Positions 17,413 through 27,131 of a DNA stretch of 64,000 nt are shown piece by piece. The notes beneath the pieces are model-generated. The model was not told where the DNA came from and searched no databases. It worked only from the letters and a program-made list of their open reading frames with translations. The stretch covers positions 25,109-89,108 of the forward strand of contig NZ_JACJSG010000034.1 in the NCBI RefSeq assembly GCF_014697625.1, written 5' to 3'. The first letter of the stretch is position 1; each line of letters begins with the position of its first letter. The DNA is from Anabaena azotica FACHB-119. Its GTDB lineage: Bacteria > Cyanobacteriota > Cyanobacteriia > Cyanobacteriales > Nostocaceae. The position numbers and the translations under genes are program-made.

Positions 17413-18357
17413 ATGAACAACAAGAGCAAGCCAGACTGGGCTGGTGAAAGTTTACTCTCCAATTTCGTGAATTTGTTAATTCAAACTAAACCCATTTACG
17501 GGGTGATGAAGCAACAAGCGAGAAAAGTTCTGATTAACACGGCTGAGAAAAACGGTATTCCCTGGCGTAAGAACTATGAAGCACTCCAAGCATCACCTGC
17601 AAAAAAAATGCTGGGGGCTGTAACTAATCCTCATGTTATCTATCCTGATTATTATAGAGTACCGTTTCATGCTTACTCGGAAGGTAACTTGTGCTGGGAT
17701 GCGGCTTTTGAAACTGAGTCGGCTACCTATGCGATGGCGTTACGGGTATGGCCGCAAGAAAATCTTACTTGGGAAGCTGCCCATGCTAGGTTAAGAGGTA
17801 CTTTTCATGATGCTTTAGGGACTTATGGCCCCAAGCAAGTCAGGGATATTTTAGATATTGGCTGTTCTGTTGGGATTTCTACCTTGGCGTTACATCGTTA
17901 TTATCAACGCCGGGAAAGATATCCAGTCCGTACTGTAGGTTTAGATTTGTCGCCTTATATGCTGGCTGTGGCCAGGACTAGGGATGTTAATAGTGAAATA
18001 GCTGAGTGGATTCATGCTAGAGCAGAACATACTGGTTTACCAGCTCAATCTTTTGATTTGGTGACTCTGCAATTTGTTACCCATGAACTACCAAGTTACG
18101 TTAGCAAGGAAATTTTTGCAGAAGCTAAGAGATTATTACGTCCCGGTGGTTATATTGCCATAGTTGATAATAACCCGCGATCGCCTGTCATCCAAAATCT
18201 GCCCCCCGTCCTCTACACTCTCATGAAAAGCACTGAGCCTTGGAGTGATGAATACTACAGTTTTGATATTGAGTCCGCCCTACAAGAAGTAGGCTTCGCG
18301 CCACCTATCACAGTCCCCAGCGACCCCCGGCATCGGACAATTATTGCTGAGTGCTGA
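17413..18357 (+). CDS. Class I SAM-dependent methyltransferase
   Basis: A 314-residue protein with the Rossmann-type SAM-binding motif DILDIGCSVGIS at about 145-156, the acidic end of strand 2 in VGLDLSPYMLAVA, and FDLVTLQFVTHEL for motif IV/post I. RLLRPGGYIAIVDNNP is motif VI. The first 130 residues are family-specific and include WDAAFETESATYAMALRVWP. The substrate cannot be inferred. It is flanked by the divergent Uma2 gene and by a heptamer array. Confidence 0.9.
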   Translation: MNNKSKPDWAGESLLSNFVNLLIQTKPIYGVMKQQARKVLINTAEKNGIPWRKNYEALQASPAKKMLGAVTNPHVIYPDYYRVPFHAYSEGNLCWDAAFETESATYAMALRVWPQENLTWEAAHARLRGTFHDALGTYGPKQVRDILDIGCSVGISTLALHRYYQRRERYPVRTVGLDLSPYMLAVARTRDVNSEIAEWIHARAEHTGLPAQSFDLVTLQFVTHELPSYVSKEIFAEAKRLLRPGGYIAIVDNNPRSPVIQNLPPVLYTLMKSTEPWSDEYYSFDIESALQEVGFAPPITVPSDPRHRTIIAEC

Positions 18358-18360
18358 GGT

Positions 18361-18415
18361 CAGTTATCAGTTATCAGTTATCAGTTATCAGTTATCAGTT
18401 ATCAGTTATCAGTTA
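18361..18415. repeat. CAGTTAT heptamer array (STRR)
   Basis: Eight near-perfect copies of CAGTTAT follow the methyltransferase stop, with complementary TGATAACTG just after them (18422-18434), giving a hairpin. The remaining DNA up to 18856 holds further STRR-like runs (CTGCGTTTTCCTCTGCG and ACCTATTACCTATTACC) and no gene. Confidence 0.9.
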
Positions 18416-18856
18416 ACATCACCTGATAACTGATTAAGTCTCTAATCCATAGTTCACAGAAAGGGTCAAGGCTTTTCTCTTTCCCTTTCCTTCCCCTTTC
18501 CTAAGTATAAATTTACTTCTCAAGGTTTACTCGGTAGTGGTTCTAAACCATTAGCTATTAGCTATTACCAATTACCGACGAAAACAACCATATTATTAAG
18601 TAGGGCTTGCTGAACTTGGTATTATAGCGTTTCCCAATCTACTGAGGTACTAAGTAAAAATCCTCTGCGTTTTCCTCTGCGCCCCTCTGCGTTTAAACAG
18701 AATAACTCTGTACCTCACTTGCTTAGGAATTGCTATATAGGTAATTATCCGAACTATTACTGACGATATGGTTGGTTTAGTTGGTAATAGGTAATTGTTT
18801 TCTCCGATTACCAATTACCTATTACCTATTACCAACCCTGACGATATGATAAGTGT

Positions 18857-21800
18857 TTAAGCGGACATGATATTAAAGATGGCCTTAACTAAATTTTCTG
18901 GGTCTACTGGCTTAGAAATGTGCTTTTGAAAACCTGCTTGGAGAGCTTGCTTTTCGTCTATTTCTCCGGCGTAGGCGGTGAGGGCGATCGCTTTTATCAA
19001 TCCGCCTTTGTTTGCTGTCAAAGTCCTTACCTGTCGCATGAGCATATAGCCATCCATGTCTGGCATTCCGATGTCGCTTACCATCACATCGGGTAGGGAT
19101 TTGCTGAATACTGTCAATGCTTCAAGTGCGGAACTGGCTGTGATTACACTTGCTCCTGCTTGTTCTAAGAGGAAAGCTACAAAGTCTCTTGTATCGGTGT
19201 CATCATCTACTACTAAAACTTGAACACCATGCAGCCCCAAGGAGGCTTCCAAAGATGGTGAATCTTGAGTGACATTCGGCTGAATTGGCATCAGTGGCAA
19301 GTTTAGGGTGAATGTAGCGCCCATACCTTCACCTTCACTTTCAGCCTGAATTGTACCACCATGTAGCTCGACTAAGTGACGGACGATCGCCAAACCTAAA
19401 CCCAGTCCCCCAAACTTCCGCGTAGTGGCGCTATCAGCTTGACGGAAATAATCAAACACATAAGGTAGGAAATCGCTAGCAATGCCTTTACCTGTATCCC
19501 TAACGGTGATTTGTGCTTGATTGCCTACCTTTGCTAATCGTACCTCTACCAGTCCACCCGTAGATGTAAATTTAACAGCGTTAGAGAGTAAATTCCACAT
19601 GACTTGCTGTAAGCGGGTTGAGTCGCCAGCAACTAGTCCTACTCCCTCCTCCAGGTTGACCTCTAGGCGAATAGAATTGGCTTCTGCTGCCAGTCGCACA
19701 GTTTCCAATGCCGCTTTAATCACCGATGCTGGATCAACTGGGCTGATAGTCAGCCTGATTTTACCCCGCAAAATCCGCGAGATATCTAACAGGTCTTCAA
19801 TCAATTCTACTTGCAGCTTGGCGTTACGCTCAATAATTGTTACAGCTTGTTTGGCTTTGGCTGCGTCTAACTTGCCGCCTTGGAGTAACCTAGCCCAACC
19901 CAAAATCGGGTTGAGGGGCGATCGCAATTCGTGAGATAGCACTGCTAAAAATTCATCCTTAATGCGGTTAGCAGCTTCAGCTTCTTCCCTTAACCTTTCT
20001 GCTGCTGACCTTGCTTGCTGTTCGGCTTGGTATAACCGGGCATTTTCCACAGCCACAGAAGCCATTTGCGCTAACTGCACCAAAATTGCTTCATCTGCGG
20101 CGGTAAAATCCCCTTCATATTTGTCAGAAAGCTGAATTAAGCCGATGTTTTTGCCGTCTCGCCCCACCAAAGGAGCCGCCAGCCAGCCAAGCATGGGCGG
20201 ATGGTTTTTTGCCTCTTTACCAAAACCTTGCCAACGTGGATGTGTTTCTAGTTCGGCTTGAGTCAACCTGATTGGGTGATTGATATGGCATACATAGCTA
20301 TAGATGCCCGTCCCATCTGGCTTTTCATGGTAATTGCGCCATTGAGCATACTTATCGGATAAGTAGATGGCAGAAATCGCCTGCGCCCAGTTCTGGGCAA
20401 TTGTCATACTAGTGACAGCTTGGTGAGAACCGATAATTAATGCTGCCTGATCTGTCATTACCTGCAACACTTGTTCTACAGAAAGGGCAGAATTAACTGC
20501 GAGTGCGGCTGTAGTTAATCCTTGCAATTGGTAGACGTAGTGGCGTTCACGGGCGAGTAGTTGTTCGCGTTCTAGTTCGGCTTGTTTGCGCTCGGTGATG
20601 TCAGCAGCAAAAACAGTCAACCCATCGGGCGAAGGATAAACCCGATGTTCATACCAACGATTCCAGGTGGCGTAGAAATACTCAAACTGGACTGGCGTTT
20701 GTTGATTAAATGCTTGGTGAAATTGAGTATAAATTTCCGTGTCAACGGTATCTGCAAATATCTCCCAAATGCTGTGATGGAGAATCTGCTCACGCTTCCT
20801 TCTAATGAGCTGGCACAAGCGATCGTTAGCATAAATATATCGCCAGTCGCGGTCAAGGACATAAAAGCCATCATTGATGCTGGACAAGATAGTTTCTACA
20901 TTCTGCTTTGCTGTTTCTGCTTCTAGGCGCAATGTCTGCTCCTGCTCCATTGCATCTCGCCGCAGTTGGGACAACTTCAAAGTTGCCTCAACCCGCGCCA
21001 ACAATTCACGAGCCGAAAACGGTTTAATTAGATAATCATCGGCTCCAGCTTCTAATCCTTCAACTTTGGCTTCTTCCCCAGCTCTTGCAGAAAGCAGAAT
21101 AATCGGAATTTCACGAGTGCGATTGTGACTGCGTAAGGCTCCCAGTAGACCAAAGCCATCCAGACGGGGCATCATCACATCCGTCAGCACCAAATCCGGC
21201 AGTTGCTCACCTATTGCCTCTAGTGCTGCCATCCCATCAGTTGCCGTTTCTACCACATAATACCGACTCAACAATCGCTTCACATAATCCCGCATATCTG
21301 CGTTGTCATCAACTAGCAGAATCCGGGGTGAGGAAGGTGATAGATTATAGGGGACAGGTGAGACAGCGCTGTAGGAGGGTTTCCCTCCGTAGGCGACTGC
21401 GAACCCGGAGGGTGATAGGTAATCCTCACTGTTCCCCGTTCCCTGTACTCTATCCCCAGTCCCCAGCCCCATGAACCCTATACCCTCTTCCCTATCCCCT
21501 GTACCCTGTCCCCTGTAACCTTCCTCCGGCAACCAACGCAAGGCTTCCTCAATATAAGGAGCCGCACCCAAGGCGGTGGAAACCTGGGTTCTTGTTCCCT
21601 GAATTCTATCTGCTGGTAAATGGGATGTACCTGTGGGAATGGTGATGGTAAAGGTTGTACCTTGCCCTTCTATACTGGTAACTTGCACTTGACCACCATG
21701 TAAGCGTACCAACTCTTGAACTAAGGCCAGTCCAATACCGGAACCTTCTTGAGTTCTCCCCCGCGCTCCCTCGACGCGGTGAAAGCGCTCAAACAATTGG

Positions 21801-23326
21801 GGTAACTCTGCTTGGGGAATGCCGATTCCCGTATCGCTGACTGTTAATTCTACTTGCTGTTGTCCCTGTTTTAAGGTGACGGCGATCGCACCAGTAAAGG
21901 TAAATTTAAAGGCATTCGACAGCAGGTTAAGTACTATTTTTTCCCACATCTGGCGATCAACATACAAGGTTTCCGCCAGTGGTTCACAGTTGACAATATA
22001 CTCTAACCCTGCTTGCTCCATCGCCGAGCGAAAAATGCTGGCTAACTCGGCAGTGAAGGCGGCTAAATCTGTGGGTTCATAAACTGCTTGCACCCTTCCG
22101 GCTTCAATGCGAGAAAAATCTAGTAAGGTATTGACCAACTTCAGCAAGCGTAAGCCGTTGCGGTGGATTAATGCTAGTTCTTGCCTTCGTTGGGTGGGTA
22201 AGTCATCTGCGGCTACTAAGTCTTCCAACGGACTCAGCATTAAAGTTAGGGGAGTGCGAAATTCATGGGAAACATTACTAAAAAAGGTGGTTTTGGCGCG
22301 GTCGAGTTCTGCTAAAGCTTCGGCGCGTTTGCGTTCTTCCTCATAAGCTTGTGCATTGCCAATACTGGCGGCAATTTGCGCCGATACTAAGTTCAGAAAA
22401 TCTTCGTAATTCTCATCGAATAGGCGGAATGGGTTTAAAGCCGCCACTAATACCCCTGCTTTTCCCGTGCGTCCTGATGGTGCGATCGCCACTACAGCCA
22501 CTTGATGGGGTGGTTGATCCCAGGCTCCTGTAGGCAAATCACCAAATGGTTGTAAATTAGATATGAGGTAGGGTTTATGGCTTGTCAACACCTCGCCAAA
22601 GTTCCATAGTGAATCCTCTTCCAAACCCACAGTTTCGGGAACTGCTAGATGTCCACGCTCAATTCCGCAGGTTCCCGCCAAGGTGACACATTGCTGCTGT
22701 GGATCAACCAAATAAATCATCGCAAACGGCAAGTCGTAGGGGTTGGTTGCCAGACAATTGCTGCTGAGAATGCAGGCTTCCTCAAATGTACGTGCGTCTG
22801 CTGTTTTGGCTGCCAGTTCCTTTAATAGTGCCAACTGTCTTTCGCCAATGATGCGGGGTGTATCTTCAGTGTTAGCGCAGATAATACCCCCGGTGCTACC
22901 ATCATCATTTGGCACAGGGCTATAGGAGAAGGTGTAGTAAGTTTCCTCTGGGTAGCCGTTACGCTCCATGATTAGCAATAAGGCTTCATCGTAAGTACCC
23001 TGATTTTGGGAAAGTGCTGTGGCTGCACGGGGTTCCACTTGATCCCAAATTTCCCGCCAAACGATCGCCGCAGGCTGTCCTAGCGCCTCTGGATGCTTAC
23101 CACCAAGAATCGCTCTATAGGCATCGTTATATAAATTGATTAACTCATCACCCCACCAAACAAACATAGCTTGACGAGATGTCAACATAATGCGTACAGC
23201 CGTTTTCAAGCTCTGTGACCAAGTTTCCACCGCACCCAGCGACGTTTGCGACCAATCGAGCGATCGCATTAGCGCCGCCATCTCACTATCGCCGATAAAG
23301 AGATTTTCACTAATTTGAGAGTTCAT
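18857..23326 (-). CDS. Hybrid sensor histidine kinase with two kinase and two receiver modules
   Basis: A protein of nearly 1490 residues (numbering here follows a possible GTG start four codons upstream). The order is a PAS-like domain (1-160), GAF (170-330), HisKA with His358, HATPase_c (NLLSNAFKF, GSGIGLALV), receiver with Asp720, PAS (about 815-915), GAF (about 925-1100), HisKA with His1136, HATPase_c (GLGLGLAIV), and receiver with Asp1422. All phosphorylation residues are kept. A low-complexity linker (about 608-668) before the first receiver is encoded by dispersed repeats in frame. The input signal is unknown. The start is unclear: ATG at 23326 is preferred over GTG at 23338. Confidence 0.93.
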   Translation of the reverse strand: MNSQISENLFIGDSEMAALMRSLDWSQTSLGAVETWSQSLKTAVRIMLTSRQAMFVWWGDELINLYNDAYRAILGGKHPEALGQPAAIVWREIWDQVEPRAATALSQNQGTYDEALLLIMERNGYPEETYYTFSYSPVPNDDGSTGGIICANTEDTPRIIGERQLALLKELAAKTADARTFEEACILSSNCLATNPYDLPFAMIYLVDPQQQCVTLAGTCGIERGHLAVPETVGLEEDSLWNFGEVLTSHKPYLISNLQPFGDLPTGAWDQPPHQVAVVAIAPSGRTGKAGVLVAALNPFRLFDENYEDFLNLVSAQIAASIGNAQAYEEERKRAEALAELDRAKTTFFSNVSHEFRTPLTLMLSPLEDLVAADDLPTQRRQELALIHRNGLRLLKLVNTLLDFSRIEAGRVQAVYEPTDLAAFTAELASIFRSAMEQAGLEYIVNCEPLAETLYVDRQMWEKIVLNLLSNAFKFTFTGAIAVTLKQGQQQVELTVSDTGIGIPQAELPQLFERFHRVEGARGRTQEGSGIGLALVQELVRLHGGQVQVTSIEGQGTTFTITIPTGTSHLPADRIQGTRTQVSTALGAAPYIEEALRWLPEEGYRGQGTGDREEGIGFMGLGTGDRVQGTGNSEDYLSPSGFAVAYGGKPSYSAVSPVPYNLSPSSPRILLVDDNADMRDYVKRLLSRYYVVETATDGMAALEAIGEQLPDLVLTDVMMPRLDGFGLLGALRSHNRTREIPIILLSARAGEEAKVEGLEAGADDYLIKPFSARELLARVEATLKLSQLRRDAMEQEQTLRLEAETAKQNVETILSSINDGFYVLDRDWRYIYANDRLCQLIRRKREQILHHSIWEIFADTVDTEIYTQFHQAFNQQTPVQFEYFYATWNRWYEHRVYPSPDGLTVFAADITERKQAELEREQLLARERHYVYQLQGLTTAALAVNSALSVEQVLQVMTDQAALIIGSHQAVTSMTIAQNWAQAISAIYLSDKYAQWRNYHEKPDGTGIYSYVCHINHPIRLTQAELETHPRWQGFGKEAKNHPPMLGWLAAPLVGRDGKNIGLIQLSDKYEGDFTAADEAILVQLAQMASVAVENARLYQAEQQARSAAERLREEAEAANRIKDEFLAVLSHELRSPLNPILGWARLLQGGKLDAAKAKQAVTIIERNAKLQVELIEDLLDISRILRGKIRLTISPVDPASVIKAALETVRLAAEANSIRLEVNLEEGVGLVAGDSTRLQQVMWNLLSNAVKFTSTGGLVEVRLAKVGNQAQITVRDTGKGIASDFLPYVFDYFRQADSATTRKFGGLGLGLAIVRHLVELHGGTIQAESEGEGMGATFTLNLPLMPIQPNVTQDSPSLEASLGLHGVQVLVVDDDTDTRDFVAFLLEQAGASVITASSALEALTVFSKSLPDVMVSDIGMPDMDGYMLMRQVRTLTANKGGLIKAIALTAYAGEIDEKQALQAGFQKHISKPVDPENLVKAIFNIMSA
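21351..21515. repeat. Dispersed repeats carried in frame inside the hybrid kinase
   Basis: The stretch holds GGACAGGTGA units, the hairpin GGAGGGTTTCCCTCC (21374-21388) with AACCCGGAGGG, and CCCCAGTCCCCAG and CCCTGTACCCTGTCCCCTG repeats. Outside genes the same sequences occur at 9620-9674, 38650 and 46127. Here they are translated without a stop as a Gly-Thr-Gly-Asp-rich linker between the first kinase and the first receiver. Confidence 0.85.
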
Positions 23327-23519
23327 CTCTTGGATCACGGTAACAGTCCCCGAATCACGCTGCTGTGGATCAGTTGATACACAGCTATCCTTTTTCCAAT
23401 TCTATCTATTACAACCTAGCCGATATTGCCGATAAATACTACAAAAATCCTGCTGATTCTTAATTACACCATGAATGTAGCACTAGTCACCTATCTGTAG
23501 TGCTGAGTAGGTATTGGGG

Positions 23520-23655
23520 GGAGATGAGGGGAAAAGGTTAAAGGGGGAAAGGGGAAAGGGAAGCATTTAAATCCTTTACCCCTTACCCTTTTCCCTTTCT
23601 CCTATCTTCCCCCAGTCCCCAGTCCCCAATCCCCAATCCCCAGTCCCCAGTCCCT
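23520..23655. repeat. Purine/pyrimidine STRR inverted tracts downstream of msrA
   Basis: A GGGAAAAGG-rich tract is followed by CCCTTTTCCC-rich DNA and then CCCCAGTCCC/CCCCAATCCC repeats. The two tracts can pair. The array fills much of the gap between the kinase start and the msrA stop. No gene is seen. Confidence 0.8.
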
Positions 23656-24322
23656 AACCGTTCACTGGTGATTCAACTACACCTACAGGACAAGAAACAT
23701 TGGTTCCACCTAAACCACAATAACCATTGGGATTTTTCGCTAGGTATTGCTGATGATAGGCTTCGGCGTAGTAGAACTCAGGGGCATCGATAATTTCTGT
23801 GGTAATTTTTCCATATCCTGCTTTGCTGAGGGCTGGCTGATAAGCATCTCGTGAAGCTTCCGCTAGCTGTCTTTGCTCTGGGGAATAGACATAAATACCA
23901 GAACGATATTGAGTCCCTACGTCATTACCTTGGCGCATTCCTTGGGTGGGGTTGTGGCTTTCCCAAAAAACCTTGAGTAATTGGGTGTAACCAATGACTT
24001 TCGGATCAAACACGACCAATACTACTTCGTTGTGACCTGTCAACCCCGAACATACTTCATCATAGGTGGGGTTGGGTGTAAATCCAGCAGCATAACCAAC
24101 GGCTGTGGTGTAAACCCCAGGCTGTTGCCAAAATTTACGTTCTGCTCCCCAAAAACAACCCAAACCAAACAATGCTGTTTCTAATCCTTGGGGGAAAGGA
24201 GGTTTGAGTGGGTTGTTGTTGACATAGTGGTGAGCTGGTACAGACATTAATTGCGCCCTTCCTGGTAAGGCTTTCTCAGGGGTGGGCATTTCTAGTTTTT
24301 TGCCAAATCCGAATAGTGCCAT
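23654..24322 (-). CDS. msrA: Peptide-methionine (S)-S-oxide reductase
   Basis: MsrA reduces methionine-S-sulfoxide in proteins and protects against oxidative damage. The catalytic motif GCFWG lies near residues 55-59 in LFGLGCFWGAERKFW. Downstream are VGYAAGFTPNPTYDEVCSGLTGH and GNDVGTQYRSGIY, both typical. Additional Cys residues near the C-terminus (GYCGLGG, VSCPVG) are likely recycling cysteines. The 222-residue length includes an N-terminal extension of about 40 residues, which is common in cyanobacteria. No signal peptide is evident. Confidence 0.96.
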   Translation of the reverse strand: MALFGFGKKLEMPTPEKALPGRAQLMSVPAHHYVNNNPLKPPFPQGLETALFGLGCFWGAERKFWQQPGVYTTAVGYAAGFTPNPTYDEVCSGLTGHNEVVLVVFDPKVIGYTQLLKVFWESHNPTQGMRQGNDVGTQYRSGIYVYSPEQRQLAEASRDAYQPALSKAGYGKITTEIIDAPEFYYAEAYHQQYLAKNPNGYCGLGGTNVSCPVGVVESPVNG

Positions 24323-24514
24323 TGATTGTGAGTGTGAGTTTTTATATACATATTTAATTTACTGAAAATTTTCCTGTTTCTGCGCGTTAAAGGAATATGT
24401 TGTGAAAAAGGGGAGTGGGGAAGGGGAAAGGCTGTATCCTCTGTTTTTCTGCTTCATGCCTAGTGGATTGACACAGCTAAAATAGTGCATTAGCAAAAAA
24501 TCTCTCATCTTGCT

Positions 24515-24683
24515 CATCTGCGTTTATCTGCGTGCATCTGCGTTCATGTCATGTGGAAAAGTTAACGCTCCTACCTAACCCCCCAGCCCCCTTCCCTACA
24601 AGGGAAGGGGGAGCAATTAAAGCCTCTGGACTTTTAGAGAAGAGGAATGGAAGTGGGGTTTTTCAGATACCGTGAAAAGTCAG
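24515..24683. mobile_element. TCTGCGT repeat plus truncated CTGACTTTTCACG-type MITE
   Basis: The left part (24515-24547) repeats the TCTGCGT motif found at 2441. Next comes TGTGGAAAAGTTAACG and a CCTAACCCCCCAGCCCCC core with GGGAAGGGGG, and the element ends CGTGAAAAGTCAG at 24671-24683. Compared with the full copy at 60968-61102, the left inverted end is missing. No gene lies between msrA and the next gene. Confidence 0.7.
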
Positions 24684-24738
24684 AGTAACTGTAGGGTGGG
24701 CAGTGCAGCGCCTAAAGTATGATATTGTGGGAAAAATA

Positions 24739-27036
24739 CTAGCCTCTAGCCGCTAAAGTTTCTGTTTCCAACTCCATCGGTACAGAAGCATGGACTAAGG
24801 GTAACAATGGCCCTAGTTGTTCTTGCCCATTCACGGCTAAATCGCTATGACAAAGATAAATCCTCTTGGAAACGCGAGATAGCAAGTCAGTTAAAATTCT
24901 TTGGAGCCGAGTTTGTTCTGCTAATTTTTCATCTTCTGCTGTCCAAGGTTGTCCTAACCTATCCTGTAAGAAGAATGGCGCACCGAACAAGGTAGCTGCA
25001 CCACCTTTTGCCCACAGGGGCGAACCAGCATCCAGCCAAAAATGCCACTGGTGAGATTTTCTGTTAGCACGATATTGGAAAATAGTTGCTAGGGTAACAG
25101 CTTTTCTCACTGAGCCGATGGGACGTACAGGGTAAGGGTTGGCTGTGATAGTACCTCGGCGGAGTAGTTGGATAAATTCGCCGATGGTGTTGGTGGCTGG
25201 GGACTGGGTATTGAGAAATTCCTCCTCTGCTCCCCTGCTCCCCTGCTCCTCTGCTCCCCTGCTTTGCCGTAACCTGGTGTCGATTTCCCAGTAGTGTTGG
25301 GCTGTTTCTAGTAGTTCTCGTAATGCGGCTAGTTGGTCATAGGGGAGGTTGCTCCCATTCCACAAAAAGCGCTGAATTGCTCTATCTAACAGGGAAATGG
25401 GGCTGGGGATGAGGCGGAGTTGTTGTTGCGATCGCTGTTCTTCTAGCCACTGTAATATTTCACTATAGGCTGTGGTGGCTGCGTAACCAATCCGATCCCA
25501 GCGTTCAAAGCTGGTAACAGGTAGCAAGTTGGGGTGGTCGGGATGGGGGACGAAGCAATAATCAGCAATTAATCCTGCTCTTACTGGGTCGATGTTTGTG
25601 GAGAGTGGGGACTGGGTATTGGGGAGCCAGTCGCGTGCGGAGGTTCCCTCCGTTGAGCGAACTGGCGTGACTGGGGATTGGGTTTCTGGGGGTTCTGGGG
25701 GTTCTGGTTTTCTGCTTAAAACAACCAGCATCTCAGCGACTGCATCTCGGTCTACTAAGCGCCCTAAACCTGGGTAGACTAGTGCCATCATGGTGAGTAA
25801 TGCTCTGATGACTGGTGAGCTAATTAGGGGGCGTTGGTCATTGAGGGAATCAACGGGGATGTTTTGCTTGGTGAGGATTTCTATGATTGTATAACGGGCG
25901 ATCGCATCTAAACCAGGGGCGATGATTGCTACTTGTTCTGGTTGTACTTGTTTTGATTTGATGGCGTTAGCAATAACTTCGGCGGTTTGGCGTAAGAGTT
26001 GGGCGCGGGATGTGGTTTGAATTGATTTGACTATCGGCGGTAAACCAGACAAAAACATCGGTTCAGTTAGTGATTCTACCATTGGCCCGGCTAGCCTATC
26101 TGCTAAGGATTCTGTTACACTCATCAAGGTTTCGACTTGACAGCGTTTTGCTAACCCTGCCATGTATTCGGGATCGGCTCCTAGTCCCAAGCGCACACCA
26201 CCATCAGGATTGTAACTAAAAGCGGCGATCGCTCCTTGATCTAACAACACCTCGAATAAGTTCCGCACTACACCCGGATATTCATCTACATCATCAGCCA
26301 GCACTGCTTGATATCTTTTAGCTAGGTGTTGCTGGTAATTTTCATTGGTTAAAAGATGCTGACCGTAAAGTTCAGTAATAATTCCATAAGTTAAAAATCC
26401 TCTCTCTAAACACCAATTACGCCATTTTAGTAGTAAAGATGCCAAAAATTCTGGCTCTAAATCGAGATTATTATCTTCTAGTCCTGTTTGCAAAACCTCA
26501 GCTATCTTTTCGCAGGCTGTACCACTATAAGCCGCTAGCTGCATCAAGTCCAAAATGCGCCTGACTAAGCGATACTCATTTACTCCTGCACGGCGGAGGG
26601 TTGCTTCATCTAATTGCGATCGCCAGAGTTTTGTCGCTAGTTCTTGCTCAGTTTCTGGGCGTAATCTTACAGGAAATTGTGCCTTGAGATTCAGCAATTG
26701 AGTCAGTAAAGGCCAAAATAAAATTATGTCATCCTGAAAAAAACCTAATGGAGTTTTTACCCTAACTGGGTATTTTCCTTGAGTATTAGTAACAATTATA
26801 TCACCCAGTTCTCGGCGATTATCATCATTAGCAGATAAAACTAAAACTCCGGGTCGAGCCTGTTGAATATCTAAAGATAAAGATACGGAAGTGCTTGCTT
26901 TTAATTTTGCTTTTTTAGTATAAAATAATTCAGGAACCTGCTGATTATTCTTTACCCAAGCACAAAATTGTTCTACCAAACGAGTAGTCTTACCACTACG
27001 GCTACCCCCAACAATCCAAATAGAATGAGAAACCAC
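24739..27036 (-). CDS. UvrD-like P-loop ATPase, cyanobacterial type
   Basis: A 765-residue protein that resembles UvrD/Rep helicases in outline. Walker A is GGSRSGKT at 10-17, a motif II-like AVLADDVDEYPGVVRNLFE lies near 240-258, and QVAIIAPGLDAI and LISSPVIRALLTMMALVYPG match the 2B/C-terminal part of such enzymes. The canonical motif II (DExQ) is replaced by DDVDEYPG, so helicase activity is uncertain. Two segments are repeat-derived and in frame: PPEPPETQSPVTPVRSTE and following, and SRGAEEQGSRGAEE. The GTG start has AGGAG 8 bases upstream. Its role is unknown; a part in recombination is a guess. Confidence 0.75.
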   Translation of the reverse strand: MVSHSIWIVGGSRSGKTTRLVEQFCAWVKNNQQVPELFYTKKAKLKASTSVSLSLDIQQARPGVLVLSANDDNRRELGDIIVTNTQGKYPVRVKTPLGFFQDDIILFWPLLTQLLNLKAQFPVRLRPETEQELATKLWRSQLDEATLRRAGVNEYRLVRRILDLMQLAAYSGTACEKIAEVLQTGLEDNNLDLEPEFLASLLLKWRNWCLERGFLTYGIITELYGQHLLTNENYQQHLAKRYQAVLADDVDEYPGVVRNLFEVLLDQGAIAAFSYNPDGGVRLGLGADPEYMAGLAKRCQVETLMSVTESLADRLAGPMVESLTEPMFLSGLPPIVKSIQTTSRAQLLRQTAEVIANAIKSKQVQPEQVAIIAPGLDAIARYTIIEILTKQNIPVDSLNDQRPLISSPVIRALLTMMALVYPGLGRLVDRDAVAEMLVVLSRKPEPPEPPETQSPVTPVRSTEGTSARDWLPNTQSPLSTNIDPVRAGLIADYCFVPHPDHPNLLPVTSFERWDRIGYAATTAYSEILQWLEEQRSQQQLRLIPSPISLLDRAIQRFLWNGSNLPYDQLAALRELLETAQHYWEIDTRLRQSRGAEEQGSRGAEEEFLNTQSPATNTIGEFIQLLRRGTITANPYPVRPIGSVRKAVTLATIFQYRANRKSHQWHFWLDAGSPLWAKGGAATLFGAPFFLQDRLGQPWTAEDEKLAEQTRLQRILTDLLSRVSKRIYLCHSDLAVNGQEQLGPLLPLVHASVPMELETETLAARG
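25221..25263. repeat. CTCCCCTGCT decamer array inside the UvrD-like gene
   Basis: The decamer array CTCCTCTGCTCCCCTGCT lies in the coding region and is read on the minus strand as repeated SRGAEEQ units. Non-coding copies of the same array are at 8744-8817 and 40738-40807. Confidence 0.9.
25626..25665. repeat. Hairpin repeat in frame in the UvrD-like gene
   Basis: GCCAGTCGCGTGCGGAGG and its partner CCTCCGTTGAGCGAACTGGC fold into a hairpin around TTCC. The same element, in the other orientation, is present twice in tandem at 46127-46230. Here it is translated without a stop in the UvrD-like protein. Confidence 0.9.
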
Positions 27037-27131
27037 AAAATATCTCCTGAACAGATTTGTTAGTATATTTATTGCGTTAATTTTCAGTTATCAAAGCACC
27101 CCTACTCAGTAGTTACAAGCCAATTCCTACA

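Noticed and set aside
18361..18415. Possible CRISPR array
   Set aside because: Units are 7 bp, perfect and without spacers. These are STRR heptamers. The same holds for 37731-37870 and 62604-62650.
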